Below, one piece after another: positions 30,749 to 38,692 of a stretch of 38,692 nucleotides of DNA. Position 1 is the first letter of the stretch, and each line of letters begins with the position of its first letter. This DNA comes from Candidatus Roizmanbacteria bacterium UBA6242 (GTDB taxonomy: Bacteria > Patescibacteriota > Microgenomatia > UBA1406 > GWC2-37-13). The stretch covers positions 10,445-49,136 of the forward strand of contig DJWA01000019.1 of the NCBI GenBank assembly GCA_002440905.1. The letters are read 5' to 3'. The notes beneath the pieces are model-generated. The model saw only the letters and a program-made list of their open reading frames with translations, did no database searches and was not told where the DNA came from. Made by a program: the position numbers and the translations under genes.

Positions 30749-31542
30749 AGTTTCAATTTTTTCAAAAAGTCACGATCACGAACATTTGCGTCTACAACTC
30801 CGTTTATCTCTTTCTTACTCTTGAATTTATTACCGTCGGTTTTTGCCGTCGGTTCAAATTCCTCAACTACCTCACCATCCAACATGTGGTAGATTTTGGT
30901 CGCGTATTTGAGGTATTCAAGATCGTGAGTGACCATGACAATAGTTTTACCGAGGTCAACCAACTTTAAAAAAGTTTCCAGTAACTCACGTCCTGAAACG
31001 GTATCCAAATTACCGGTTGGCTCGTCGGCGACGATCATTACGGGATCAATAGATAGTGCCCGCGCCAGACTGACCTTCTGTTGCTGACCTCCTGAGAGCT
31101 CGTTGGGCATGTAGGTCGCCCATTTGTCCATTCCGACAAGTTCCAGATTTTTATGAGCACGCTCCTCTATTTCCTTTAAATTAAGATCTAAAAGGTGCAT
31201 TGGAAAGCTAACATTCTCGATAATATTTAAGGCCGAGATCCATAGTGGTTGCTGATAAACCATCCCGACCCGATGACGCCGATACAGAGCTCTTTCATCT
31301 TCAGTCATCTTATAGAAGTCTTTATTTTCAACCAGCACCTCTCCGGTTGTCGGCGGCTCGAGACCGAGAATACAGTGTAGGAAAGTTGATTTACCGCATC
31401 CTGAAGGTCCGAAGATTATTACAAATTCCCCCTCGCCGACCTTAACATTTATTCCTTTGAGGACGTTTATTTCGGTCGTTCTCATGATGAATGATTTCTT
31501 AAGATCAATCGTTTCTATAATCGTTTTTTTGTTATTTTTCAT
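30745..31542 (-). CDS. MacB/LolD-type ABC transporter ATPase
   Basis: The product is 265 residues from the ATG at 31542 (MKNNKKTIIETIDLKKSF); a TTG at 31560 would give 6 more but overlaps the giant gene. Walker A is GPSGCGKST, the Q-loop follows in VYQQPLW, the signature is LSGGQQQKVSLARAL, Walker B is MIVADEPTGNLD, and the switch His is in VTHDLEYL. The tail after about residue 222 (VEEFEPTAKTDGNKFKSKKE...) is a charged extension not typical of LolD. It powers the permease encoded next, and it follows the giant surface protein gene by 7 nt. Confidence 0.93.
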   Translation of the reverse strand: MKNNKKTIIETIDLKKSFIMRTTEINVLKGINVKVGEGEFVIIFGPSGCGKSTFLHCILGLEPPTTGEVLVENKDFYKMTEDERALYRRHRVGMVYQQPLWISALNIIENVSFPMHLLDLNLKEIEERAHKNLELVGMDKWATYMPNELSGGQQQKVSLARALSIDPVMIVADEPTGNLDTVSGRELLETFLKLVDLGKTIVMVTHDLEYLKYATKIYHMLDGEVVEEFEPTAKTDGNKFKSKKEINGVVDANVRDRDFLKKLKL

Positions 31543-31549
31543 AAACAGT

Positions 31550-34500
31550 CTACCGACCAATTTTTAAATTATTCAGGAACCCAAACGTCGCCGAAAGATT
31601 GTCGATTACCAAGTTCAACGCATCTTTGGTCGATTTGGGAGTAATAATAACTGTATCAAAAGACTGTCCGCTATTCCCGACCTTATCTTTTGAAATTGCC
31701 CTCAGATGATAAATCTTTGCCGGGGTCAGACCGGTAATTGTCACCGTATGGTTTGTTGTCAATGCGCTGTCTTCTTGGGTAGTTAAACCGTATGCTGTAC
31801 CTGTCCCCTGGGCATATTCTACCTGGGTGGTTGCCGGTTCGTCGGTATCCCACGAGACGACTATCTGGGCTTTAGCAGTTTCACCGACCCCGACAATAGT
31901 TGACTCGACATTCATGTTCTGGATCTCGGGTGCCCTGATATCCTGCGAGGTCTTAAGCTTTCTAGTCACAGAAGTAGCCGCGTTCCCGGCACTATCCTTT
32001 CCTTTTATGTCGATTGTGTAGTCTGTTGAATCCACTAGATTTTTAAGGATTACTTCGTGGTTCTTTTTAAGGGCAAGACTTACCTGATCAACGGCTTTTT
32101 CAGGACTTGATGTTGGATAGTACGTAATAATTGATGAGATCAGGGTGTTTGATGTCCACAAAAGTCTCAAGGTGGCCGTCGGCATTCCGGCGACCTGCTG
32201 TACTTTAAGGCCTACAATTTTTGGAGTTGGCAGGGTTTCAAAAGTATAGTCGTCGCTGTCGTAAGTATTGCCTTCGGCATCCTCACCGGTAATCTTCAGA
32301 TGGTGAAGCGTCCCTTCGGTTAAATTTGAAAGGGCGATTGTATATGTCGATTCCGTTGTTGAAGTCGAGATTGACTCGCTCCCGCCGTAGTCGGTTGTTT
32401 TCCCATAATGCAGAGTGGCTTTGACGGCATTTGCTATCGTAAAATTCACGTACAGCGAGTTTATATTCACACCCGAAAATTTAACAGACGACACGTAAGG
32501 CGCCGGGCTTGTTGTAAATGAGAATTCGTCAGATGACCCGCTATTGCCGTCCTCGTCAGTCCATTGAGCTACGTAATAATAGGTCGTACCCGGATCCAGA
32601 CCTGTAAGGCTTATTGTGTGGGCAGCCACTTGGGTTGAAGAACCTACCTCTTCACCATAATTACCAGGGCTTTTGCCGTACTTGACAAACGAATTTGCCG
32701 TACGCGATGTTGACCAGGTGACAATGGCGCTTTTTGTCTTAACCGATACCGTAGGATCCGACAAAAGATCCGGAGCTACGCGCCATCTACCGTCAGGATA
32801 TAGACCAACCGTATCCGAAACAGCCGAACATTCGTTGGTCGAGTCGCAGGCTTTGACGCAGTAATATTTCTTAGTCTGAGTCAACCCCGTGTCCACATAT
32901 GACGTCTGGGTTGTTGATGCTACATAATTAAAATCGGCGTAGTTTGAATTACAACTCGAGTCCTCAACCGCCGATCGGTAAATTTTGTAATTGGCAACTC
33001 CCGAACCAGTCGCCTCAGGTTCATCCCAAGACAATGCCAGTCTCCAACTTGAAGTTTCCTTAATTGAAACATCCGATACGTCTATATTTCTGGCAATCCC
33101 GGGGGCCGAAGTATCGGCCGTAAATGTCACCTGGGCATAATTGGTGTAATCTATATTTCCAGCCTCGTCTTTGGCGACTACATAAAGCTTATTATCGCCT
33201 CTCTGGGTGGCATAACCGCCGGTTGAAAGATAGGTGTCGGCCAAACCTATCTCGTTGACGTTGTTGCCGTTCGGAAGAGCGTTAATCGAATAATAATATC
33301 TCAACCCCGTTTGGGCGCCTGAATATGATTCAGGCGCATCCCAAGCAAAAGCGAATTCATTAACTGAATTGGCATCAGAACCATCCGTCGGATAGGTTAC
33401 TCGTAAGGCCATTGGTTTTGACGGTGCTTCTCCTGAATATTTGTAAATTTGAGTCGCATAGGTTGAAGCGTAGTTTCCGGCTCTATCCTTTGAACGGACG
33501 TAGAATGTATTATCCTCTCCTGAGTCATAAGCCAAAATACCGCTTGCTGTAGCCGTACCATTTGAATCCATTTCGGTAATACAGGTTTCGTCCGAATACT
33601 CAATTTCACCATCATCTTCACCGGTTTTGTATTTGTAGCAATATGAACCAATTAACGATGCGCTATCGGTAGCTCCTTTTAACGTAAAGTCAAAGTCATT
33701 GACCGAAGTATAACTTGGCGGGTTGACGCTGATTGTTATCGGGTTTGATGGGGCAACGTTATCATACTTGTAGATATATGGTTGCCAGTTAACGGCCGAA
33801 AAATTGCCATCGTCGTCAACCGTTTGGATTCTCAAATAATAGGTTTCGCCAGACGTTAAACCCGAAGCGGTATATGAAGAACTCGTTGTTAGAGTTCCTG
33901 AAGTTGATGCATCAGCCGCCGCATTTGGTCCAAAATATACGTAATACCCGGCAACTCCCGAACCGCCAGAGCCATCGGTAGCACCACCAACCTCATCCGC
34001 ATCGGGCCAGTCGAAGTTTGGAGTCGGATAGTTATACCATGTATTAGTTGTGATTTCGGCACTTTGGGTTGAGGTTGTATACGATTCAAGAGATGACGGG
34101 TTAATCGGCGAATCGATGTCTTGGTAATAATAGACTGTGTAATCGGAAATCGACCCCGAATATATTCCGTCTGAAGATTCAAGAACAAATTTAATTTTGA
34201 GGTAACGATTGGCGGCCGAATTGATTTTATACGTATACGTCGTACCAACGCTTTTCACCTCAGACGCTTCCGACCAGTCAGACCAGCTACTTTCATTTGA
34301 TGAGGCGCTCGTATAGACTGTTAAACTTGTATTATTTGCTGACGTGTAAGTTACATTTATATTTGCATATCTATAGGCTGATGTTAAGTCATGACTTGGC
34401 GAAATATAATTTCCGGAGTCCTCAAATGAAGAGCTGTCGGTTTCCATTATATATGTGTAAAGACCATTCTGGAAAGTATTGGTTCCCGATCCGCCCGGGA

Positions 34501-37500
34501 TCACGAATATTTTATCAACACCGTTTGATGCCGCCCCAGCTCCAAGATATATATTGGCAGGCGCATCAACAACTGCTTCCCAAGAGTCTCCAGAAATGGA
34601 ATATCTGTAACACCCGACCTGATTCGCACCTCTACATGCATAGAGGTAGTCGTTTCCACCATCAACTAAAAAGCCTTCATTATTGACGTTGCCTCCTGTT
34701 GGTAAGTCAGCAACGGCTGGATCGCTCCAGACTGGATTATCGGACAACGGTCCGTATCTATAGAACGATAACGTATTTGATCCCCTTAAGACATAAATAT
34801 AGTCGTTTTTGATAACCATGTCAGATCCCCAACCTAGACTACCCGGAGCATTTGTCAGCCCTGACCATTTAGCACCAGCCGTACCCTGGGTATCAAAGCG
34901 CTGGAAGGTGTTTGACCCGCCTCGGCTCCAGTAAATATAACGACTACCGTCGTATGCCATAGCCGAACCATAAGTTGTATCGAAAGGCGGTGGATCATTT
35001 GTTTCGTCACTCCATGAGTCTGAGGCAACATCGTAAACAAAAAGCTTCCGGTAATAAATGCCACCGGTCATATAAATTTTATTATTGGTGTTGTCGTATA
35101 CTAGTTCGCTTCCGTAGTAAGGCCCGACCGGGGCGTCGGCCATTTTAGTAGCCTCACCGGTTACGCCGTTATACCTAATAAACAGATTGTCGTAATTACC
35201 TCGAGTCATGTAGTAGTTATCATCATCACCTTTCACTATGTCTGCCCCGTAGGAAAAGGAACGAGTGTATGAACCCCTGAACCAGTCGCCAAAAAGATTG
35301 GTATTGGGAATCATCCATGAGTCTTTGGCAATATTGTATTTATAGAAATTGTTTCCTCCCCCACCCCTCATCATATATAGGGTCCCGTCAATGTTTCTCA
35401 GCGTTGACCCGGCGCTAATTGTGGTTGGTGTTTCGGTTAATTCCACCCAAGTTTGGGAAGCAATATCGTATTTGTACATGAATGGGTCGTTACCCCCAGC
35501 AATATAATAGACCGCACTGGTCGTTGAATCATAAACTATCTTTGCTCCTAGACCAATGAGAGATGGCGCATTGCTCAATACTGTCCAGATGTCGCCCGAT
35601 ATACTGTAGGCGGCAAATCCAGTTCTCGATCCTCCTTGAATCGCATATATGGTATCGTCACCATCATAAGCCAAATCTCCCCCGTCGTTTATAAAGTTGT
35701 TTACCTGCGCTCCCGGCGCGCCAAAATCCGTGTTTGCCTTCTGTTCCCATATGTTTAGTTGGCTATCGTAACGGTAAAAAGCATCATCATTAAGACCTCT
35801 TAATGCATATATGTAACGGTTTCCGTCGTATATCATGTCGGCACCATGATAGGCGGTTTGAGGCATGTCATTTGCGTCAACATCGTTCCATGAATCGGCG
35901 GCGATATCGTATCGCCAGAATTTGTTAGAGTTGGTGGCTCTTAACGCATAAAGATATCCGTCCGGCCCTTCAACTAAACTAGCACCTTGGTAAACCGCTT
36001 CAGGGGCATTGGCTTTGGTTGTCCAAACATCTGATTCAATATCATATTCATAAAATGTTGTTGTATTGTACCCTCTAAACTTGTAAAGCTTGTTTGTCGA
36101 GGCAACATATGCAAAATCTGATCCGTAATATACGCCGGCCGGGGATAGACTCAATCTTTCTTCCTGCCAAAACCCTGCCTTCCCTGAAAGCTTTATTTGA
36201 TCGTTTTCTGTTGAAACGTCTGTTGAGACGCCTGATGTAAAATCTTCGGAAGTCGATTGAATAATGCTCTGTGGTGGAGAAACTCCATTATACACGTACG
36301 TGAAACCTGTCGTTGCCGCCGATATATTGCCGGCTGAATCCTTAGTTGAAAGTCGTAAGTAATAAGTCGTACCGGTTGTCATTTCCAAGGTTGCTGTATA
36401 GTTTGCCGTAGTCTGATAGTTACCAGCCGTTGACGGATTAGCCGAAGGACTGATCCCAAAATATACGTAATAGCCGTTAACAGACGTTTGTGAATCCGAA
36501 GCTCCTGTCCAACTGAAGTAAGGTTGATGATAACTATACGATGAGCCTGTAGTTAAAGAAACACCTCCTACTAACTGTGACTTTCCAACAAACGCCGTCG
36601 GATTCGTTGGAGGATCCTCATCCCCGTCATAGTTAATGGTCAACGAATAAATAACAGGCGTTTGTGAATTATCTGAGTTTGCCGTTAACGTAGCTTTTAC
36701 CTGTATATATCTGGCAGCAGGTGAAGCTATAACTCCTCCACTGACCGTTTCCCATTGCGACCAACTAATTTCGTCGGCACTGCTTCTTGTGGTTATTGTA
36801 ACGGCAGAATCACCCGGCGTGGATAGGGAGGAACTTAAGGATGTCCAATCGGTCACGTACGTTAGATCTATGGGGCTACTTGTCCAAGTACCGGACGCGA
36901 CATAGTTGTTGGAATTTGGTGTAAAACTCAACATTCTGGTTATGCCATTTCCATAGATTGAATAGAAGTTTCCGCTCCCATCACCTTCTAAAGAGCCACC
37001 ATTCCAATACCCCAGTTCTGTTGGTCCATAACTCTGGGCCGACCCAAGCCACCTCCATACGCCACCAGTTATTGTATATTCCCAAATGTCGCCCTTCAGG
37101 TTGCCAGCTTGGAAGTATATCTTTCCGTTGTAATAAACGGCATCCGTACCCCAATATGGGGCAAATGGTGCTGTGCCGAGAGACGACCAAGTGTCTGATG
37201 AAACCGTATATTTAAGTATTTGGGATATTCCTAGACCAGAAATATAGTAGAAATCGGTCCCATCCGTCACCATTCGTGATCCGTAACCCGATTCCGCATC
37301 ATCCGGAAGGTCGGTTGCGGCTGAATCGTCCCAACTGTCCGTTGATATCGTATAGCGCCAAAAGTGCCGAGTTGCGTTACCACGAGTTGCATATATATAA
37401 TCCCCTGTTCCTGGATAAACAAGAGCTGCGCCGTATCTAACCGTCGCCGGCGCCGGTGAGGTCATGGTTGTCCACTGGTTGGTGGCCAACTCATAACGGT

Positions 37501-38692
37501 AAAAATCGGTGGTATTGCTCCCGCGGAAAAAGTACATGTAATTACCAGCGACCACTCCTTTGGTATCGTCGTTGAGTAGTCCAGGAGCATCAGCTCGCGA
37601 CTCCCATACGTTTGTTGCTAGATTGTAGCGACTAAAACTAAGGGTATTTGACCCCCTTGGTGAATATAAGTATCCATCATGGTAAACTAAGTCGGCTCCG
37701 CTTCCCGGACTCAACAATAAATCAGCATTTCCTACGAACGTATTTGAATCTATATCATACTTCCAGAAGTCATATGTGTTATTTCCGCGGAAAATGTAAA
37801 GATATCCATCAGCGGCATTATAAACATTTCCAACGCCTCCGGTGGTTTGAGGTAAATTTGTAAGCTGTTCCCAGGTGTCATCACTTATTTTGTAGCGATA
37901 AAAAGTCTGGGTATTACTGTAATCGCGAGTGAAGTATATATAGTCGCCATTTATTCCGAGACTGTGATTGCCGTACATAACAACCAAATCTGCCGGAATA
38001 TTGGCGAGCGACGACCAGGTATTTGAAGCGATATCATATTTATAGAAATTGTTGTAGTAACCTCTCGGAACATACAAAGCGCCGTCACTATAGAGTATAT
38101 CGTTTCCTTGCTGTAGACCAGCAGGAGAGTTCGCCATGATGGACCAAGTATCGGTTGATGGGTCATATTTCCAAAAGTCAGTCGTCCACCCGCCGCGACT
38201 TGCGTAAATATATGTGCCATCTGAACCAATCGACGATCCGTCAATAAACAAGTCCGGAGCAAAAGCTAAATCTTCCCACGTATCGGAAGAGATGGAATAG
38301 CGGCTAAACTCCTTTTGGTAACCTCCGTATATGACATATATGTCGTCACCGACAACAACCATATCTGTGCCTGTATATGCCGTATGAGGTGCTTTAGCGA
38401 GTTCTTGCCAGCGGTCATCATCTGGGATATACCGGGCAAAATAACGGTCAGAGTTAAATAACGCATACACATAATTTCCGTCGCTAGTGATTCCCGTCTG
38501 GTTGCCGAATGGTAGTTTTGGTGTTTTAAATACTCGGGCGTTCCAAGTCACATCTGACTTAAGTTTTACCTCACCCTCTTTACTACTACTTTCGGTATTG
38601 TTAAAAAAACCGCCGTTGAAATCTACTTTTGAAGTAATTGAGTGAGTCAACGCCTCAACAGGGCTGGGTTTAAAATATATAAGATACTGCCA
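31550..38692 (-). CDS. Giant kelch-propeller/FN3 surface protein (5' end beyond window)
   Basis: The frame is open from the right edge of the window to TAG at 31550-31552 (about 2380 residues visible); the TTG at 38650 is internal, since 14 in-frame codons before it lack a stop and a start. Residues below count from that TTG. Two modules repeat: about 11-12 kelch-like repeats of about 48 residues (Y.Y..RG.....F.RY.I..D.W; about 45-580 and 830-1400), each followed by a discoidin-like beta segment and an FN3-like domain (about 585-790 and 1405-1625). A run of more FN3 domains (1630-2340) ends the protein. It must be secreted, although its signal is outside the window. It heads the operon with an ABC exporter and a rhodanese-fold protein. 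No LPxTG ends it. Confidence 0.85.
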   Translation of the reverse strand, partial: WQYLIYFKPSPVEALTHSITSKVDFNGGFFNNTESSSKEGEVKLKSDVTWNARVFKTPKLPFGNQTGITSDGNYVYALFNSDRYFARYIPDDDRWQELAKAPHTAYTGTDMVVVGDDIYVIYGGYQKEFSRYSISSDTWEDLAFAPDLFIDGSSIGSDGTYIYASRGGWTTDFWKYDPSTDTWSIMANSPAGLQQGNDILYSDGALYVPRGYYNNFYKYDIASNTWSSLANIPADLVVMYGNHSLGINGDYIYFTRDYSNTQTFYRYKISDDTWEQLTNLPQTTGGVGNVYNAADGYLYIFRGNNTYDFWKYDIDSNTFVGNADLLLSPGSGADLVYHDGYLYSPRGSNTLSFSRYNLATNVWESRADAPGLLNDDTKGVVAGNYMYFFRGSNTTDFYRYELATNQWTTMTSPAPATVRYGAALVYPGTGDYIYATRGNATRHFWRYTISTDSWDDSAATDLPDDAESGYGSRMVTDGTDFYYISGLGISQILKYTVSSDTWSSLGTAPFAPYWGTDAVYYNGKIYFQAGNLKGDIWEYTITGGVWRWLGSAQSYGPTELGYWNGGSLEGDGSGNFYSIYGNGITRMLSFTPNSNNYVASGTWTSSPIDLTYVTDWTSLSSSLSTPGDSAVTITTRSSADEISWSQWETVSGGVIASPAARYIQVKATLTANSDNSQTPVIYSLTINYDGDEDPPTNPTAFVGKSQLVGGVSLTTGSSYSYHQPYFSWTGASDSQTSVNGYYVYFGISPSANPSTAGNYQTTANYTATLEMTTGTTYYLRLSTKDSAGNISAATTGFTYVYNGVSPPQSIIQSTSEDFTSGVSTDVSTENDQIKLSGKAGFWQEERLSLSPAGVYYGSDFAYVASTNKLYKFRGYNTTTFYEYDIESDVWTTKANAPEAVYQGASLVEGPDGYLYALRATNSNKFWRYDIAADSWNDVDANDMPQTAYHGADMIYDGNRYIYALRGLNDDAFYRYDSQLNIWEQKANTDFGAPGAQVNNFINDGGDLAYDGDDTIYAIQGGSRTGFAAYSISGDIWTVLSNAPSLIGLGAKIVYDSTTSAVYYIAGGNDPFMYKYDIASQTWVELTETPTTISAGSTLRNIDGTLYMMRGGGGNNFYKYNIAKDSWMIPNTNLFGDWFRGSYTRSFSYGADIVKGDDDNYYMTRGNYDNLFIRYNGVTGEATKMADAPVGPYYGSELVYDNTNNKIYMTGGIYYRKLFVYDVASDSWSDETNDPPPFDTTYGSAMAYDGSRYIYWSRGGSNTFQRFDTQGTAGAKWSGLTNAPGSLGWGSDMVIKNDYIYVLRGSNTLSFYRYGPLSDNPVWSDPAVADLPTGGNVNNEGFLVDGGNDYLYACRGANQVGCYRYSISGDSWEAVVDAPANIYLGAGAASNGVDKIFVIPGGSGTNTFQNGLYTYIMETDSSSFEDSGNYISPSHDLTSAYRYANINVTYTSANNTSLTVYTSASSNESSWSDWSEASEVKSVGTTYTYKINSAANRYLKIKFVLESSDGIYSGSISDYTVYYYQDIDSPINPSSLESYTTSTQSAEITTNTWYNYPTPNFDWPDADEVGGATDGSGGSGVAGYYVYFGPNAAADASTSGTLTTSSSYTASGLTSGETYYLRIQTVDDDGNFSAVNWQPYIYKYDNVAPSNPITISVNPPSYTSVNDFDFTLKGATDSASLIGSYCYKYKTGEDDGEIEYSDETCITEMDSNGTATASGILAYDSGEDNTFYVRSKDRAGNYASTYATQIYKYSGEAPSKPMALRVTYPTDGSDANSVNEFAFAWDAPESYSGAQTGLRYYYSINALPNGNNVNEIGLADTYLSTGGYATQRGDNKLYVVAKDEAGNIDYTNYAQVTFTADTSAPGIARNIDVSDVSIKETSSWRLALSWDEPEATGSGVANYKIYRSAVEDSSCNSNYADFNYVASTTQTSYVDTGLTQTKKYYCVKACDSTNECSAVSDTVGLYPDGRWRVAPDLLSDPTVSVKTKSAIVTWSTSRTANSFVKYGKSPGNYGEEVGSSTQVAAHTISLTGLDPGTTYYYVAQWTDEDGNSGSSDEFSFTTSPAPYVSSVKFSGVNINSLYVNFTIANAVKATLHYGKTTDYGGSESISTSTTESTYTIALSNLTEGTLHHLKITGEDAEGNTYDSDDYTFETLPTPKIVGLKVQQVAGMPTATLRLLWTSNTLISSIITYYPTSSPEKAVDQVSLALKKNHEVILKNLVDSTDYTIDIKGKDSAGNAATSVTRKLKTSQDIRAPEIQNMNVESTIVGVGETAKAQIVVSWDTDEPATTQVEYAQGTGTAYGLTTQEDSALTTNHTVTITGLTPAKIYHLRAISKDKVGNSGQSFDTVIITPKSTKDALNLVIDNLSATFGFLNNLKIGR
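33775..38518 (-). repeat. Internal module duplication in the giant protein
   Basis: The kelch block plus discoidin-like plus FN3-like unit occurs twice, at about 38518-36281 and about 36163-33775. Shared marks include the Y.YFG......STAG/STSG and TYYLR motifs in the FN3 parts and the RYDI..D.W pattern in the propellers. The DNA sequences are diverged, so the duplication is old and is visible at the protein level only. Confidence 0.7.

Noticed and set aside
31550..31700. LPxTG sorting signal at the C-terminus of the giant protein, for the sortase at 21257-22018
   Set aside because: The protein ends in a short helix-like stretch (LSATFGFLNNLKIGR), with no LPxTG, hydrophobic segment or basic tail.
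33775..38518. CRISPR or DNA tandem repeat suggested by the repeated phrases
   Set aside because: Units are about 144 nt and diverge strongly at DNA level. They are conserved only as protein repeats in an open frame, with no equal-length spacers.
38648..38650. TTG at 38650 as the start of the giant protein
   Set aside because: The frame stays open for 14 codons to the window edge with no start signal, and a signal peptide would be expected before it.
1..38692. Recoded TGA (Gly) as in some CPR groups
   Set aside because: TGA ends several genes at expected places (507, 2421, 3918, 9219, 24569) and no conserved motif is interrupted by an in-frame TGA.

Overview
The window looks like chromosomal DNA of a Patescibacteria (Candidate Phyla Radiation) bacterium, most likely of the Microgenomates type. 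This is inferred from the mix of gene families, not from a marker gene; no rRNA or ribosomal protein is present. Supporting signs are very compact coding, many lineage-type proteins of unknown function, no CCA encoded in any of the three tRNAs, and no clear Shine-Dalgarno sequence ahead of any gene. Many genes instead have a TATAAT-like box only 4-12 nt before the start codon, so most mRNAs are probably leaderless. TGA behaves as a normal stop.

Layout. 1-11754: a possible gene tail, a small metallopeptidase-like protein, a SLOG/LOG-type protein, a degenerate STAND-like ATPase with a winged helix, a Tat-exported protein of unknown function, a DHH phosphoesterase, a kinase / HAD phosphatase / kinase set, a histidine phosphatase, a membrane protein ending in a pseudopilin-like domain, a DegT-like PLP enzyme, an FMN split-barrel protein, a cupin and a GNAT acetyltransferase. 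11755-12788: an unknown gene with a textbook promoter, then tRNA-Ser(GCT) and tRNA-Leu(CAG). 12839-18791: a GT28/MGDG-synthase-like glycosyltransferase, a SIMPL protein, TspO, an unknown protein, an FtsK-gamma-like mini-protein, and an operon of a WecG/TagA glycosyltransferase, a nucleotidyltransferase-fold protein and a lipoprotein that may be frameshifted. 18792-19016 is very AT-rich and has no gene.

19017-22715: MreB, a PEGA-domain protein, a sortase, tRNA-Arg(CCT) and a LAGLIDADG-like protein, with the tRNA wedged between the last two coding regions. 22809-25739: a nucleotide cluster with thymidylate kinase (altered Walker A), two tandem NDK-family proteins (one with altered catalytic residues), a UPF0200-like kinase and a nucleoside deoxyribosyltransferase-like protein with a ribbon-helix-helix tail. 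25750-27911: an unknown FHA-like protein and a prepilin peptidase.

28026-38692: one minus-strand operon for the cell surface. It starts (beyond the window edge) with a giant protein of more than 2370 residues made of two duplicated kelch-propeller/FN3 modules and an FN3 tail. A MacB/LolD-type ATPase, an enlarged FtsX/MacB-type permease and a membrane-anchored rhodanese-fold protein without the catalytic Cys follow. Together the genes describe a small cell with an exported, sortase- and pilin-equipped surface, sugar-transfer enzymes and nucleotide phosphorylation enzymes.
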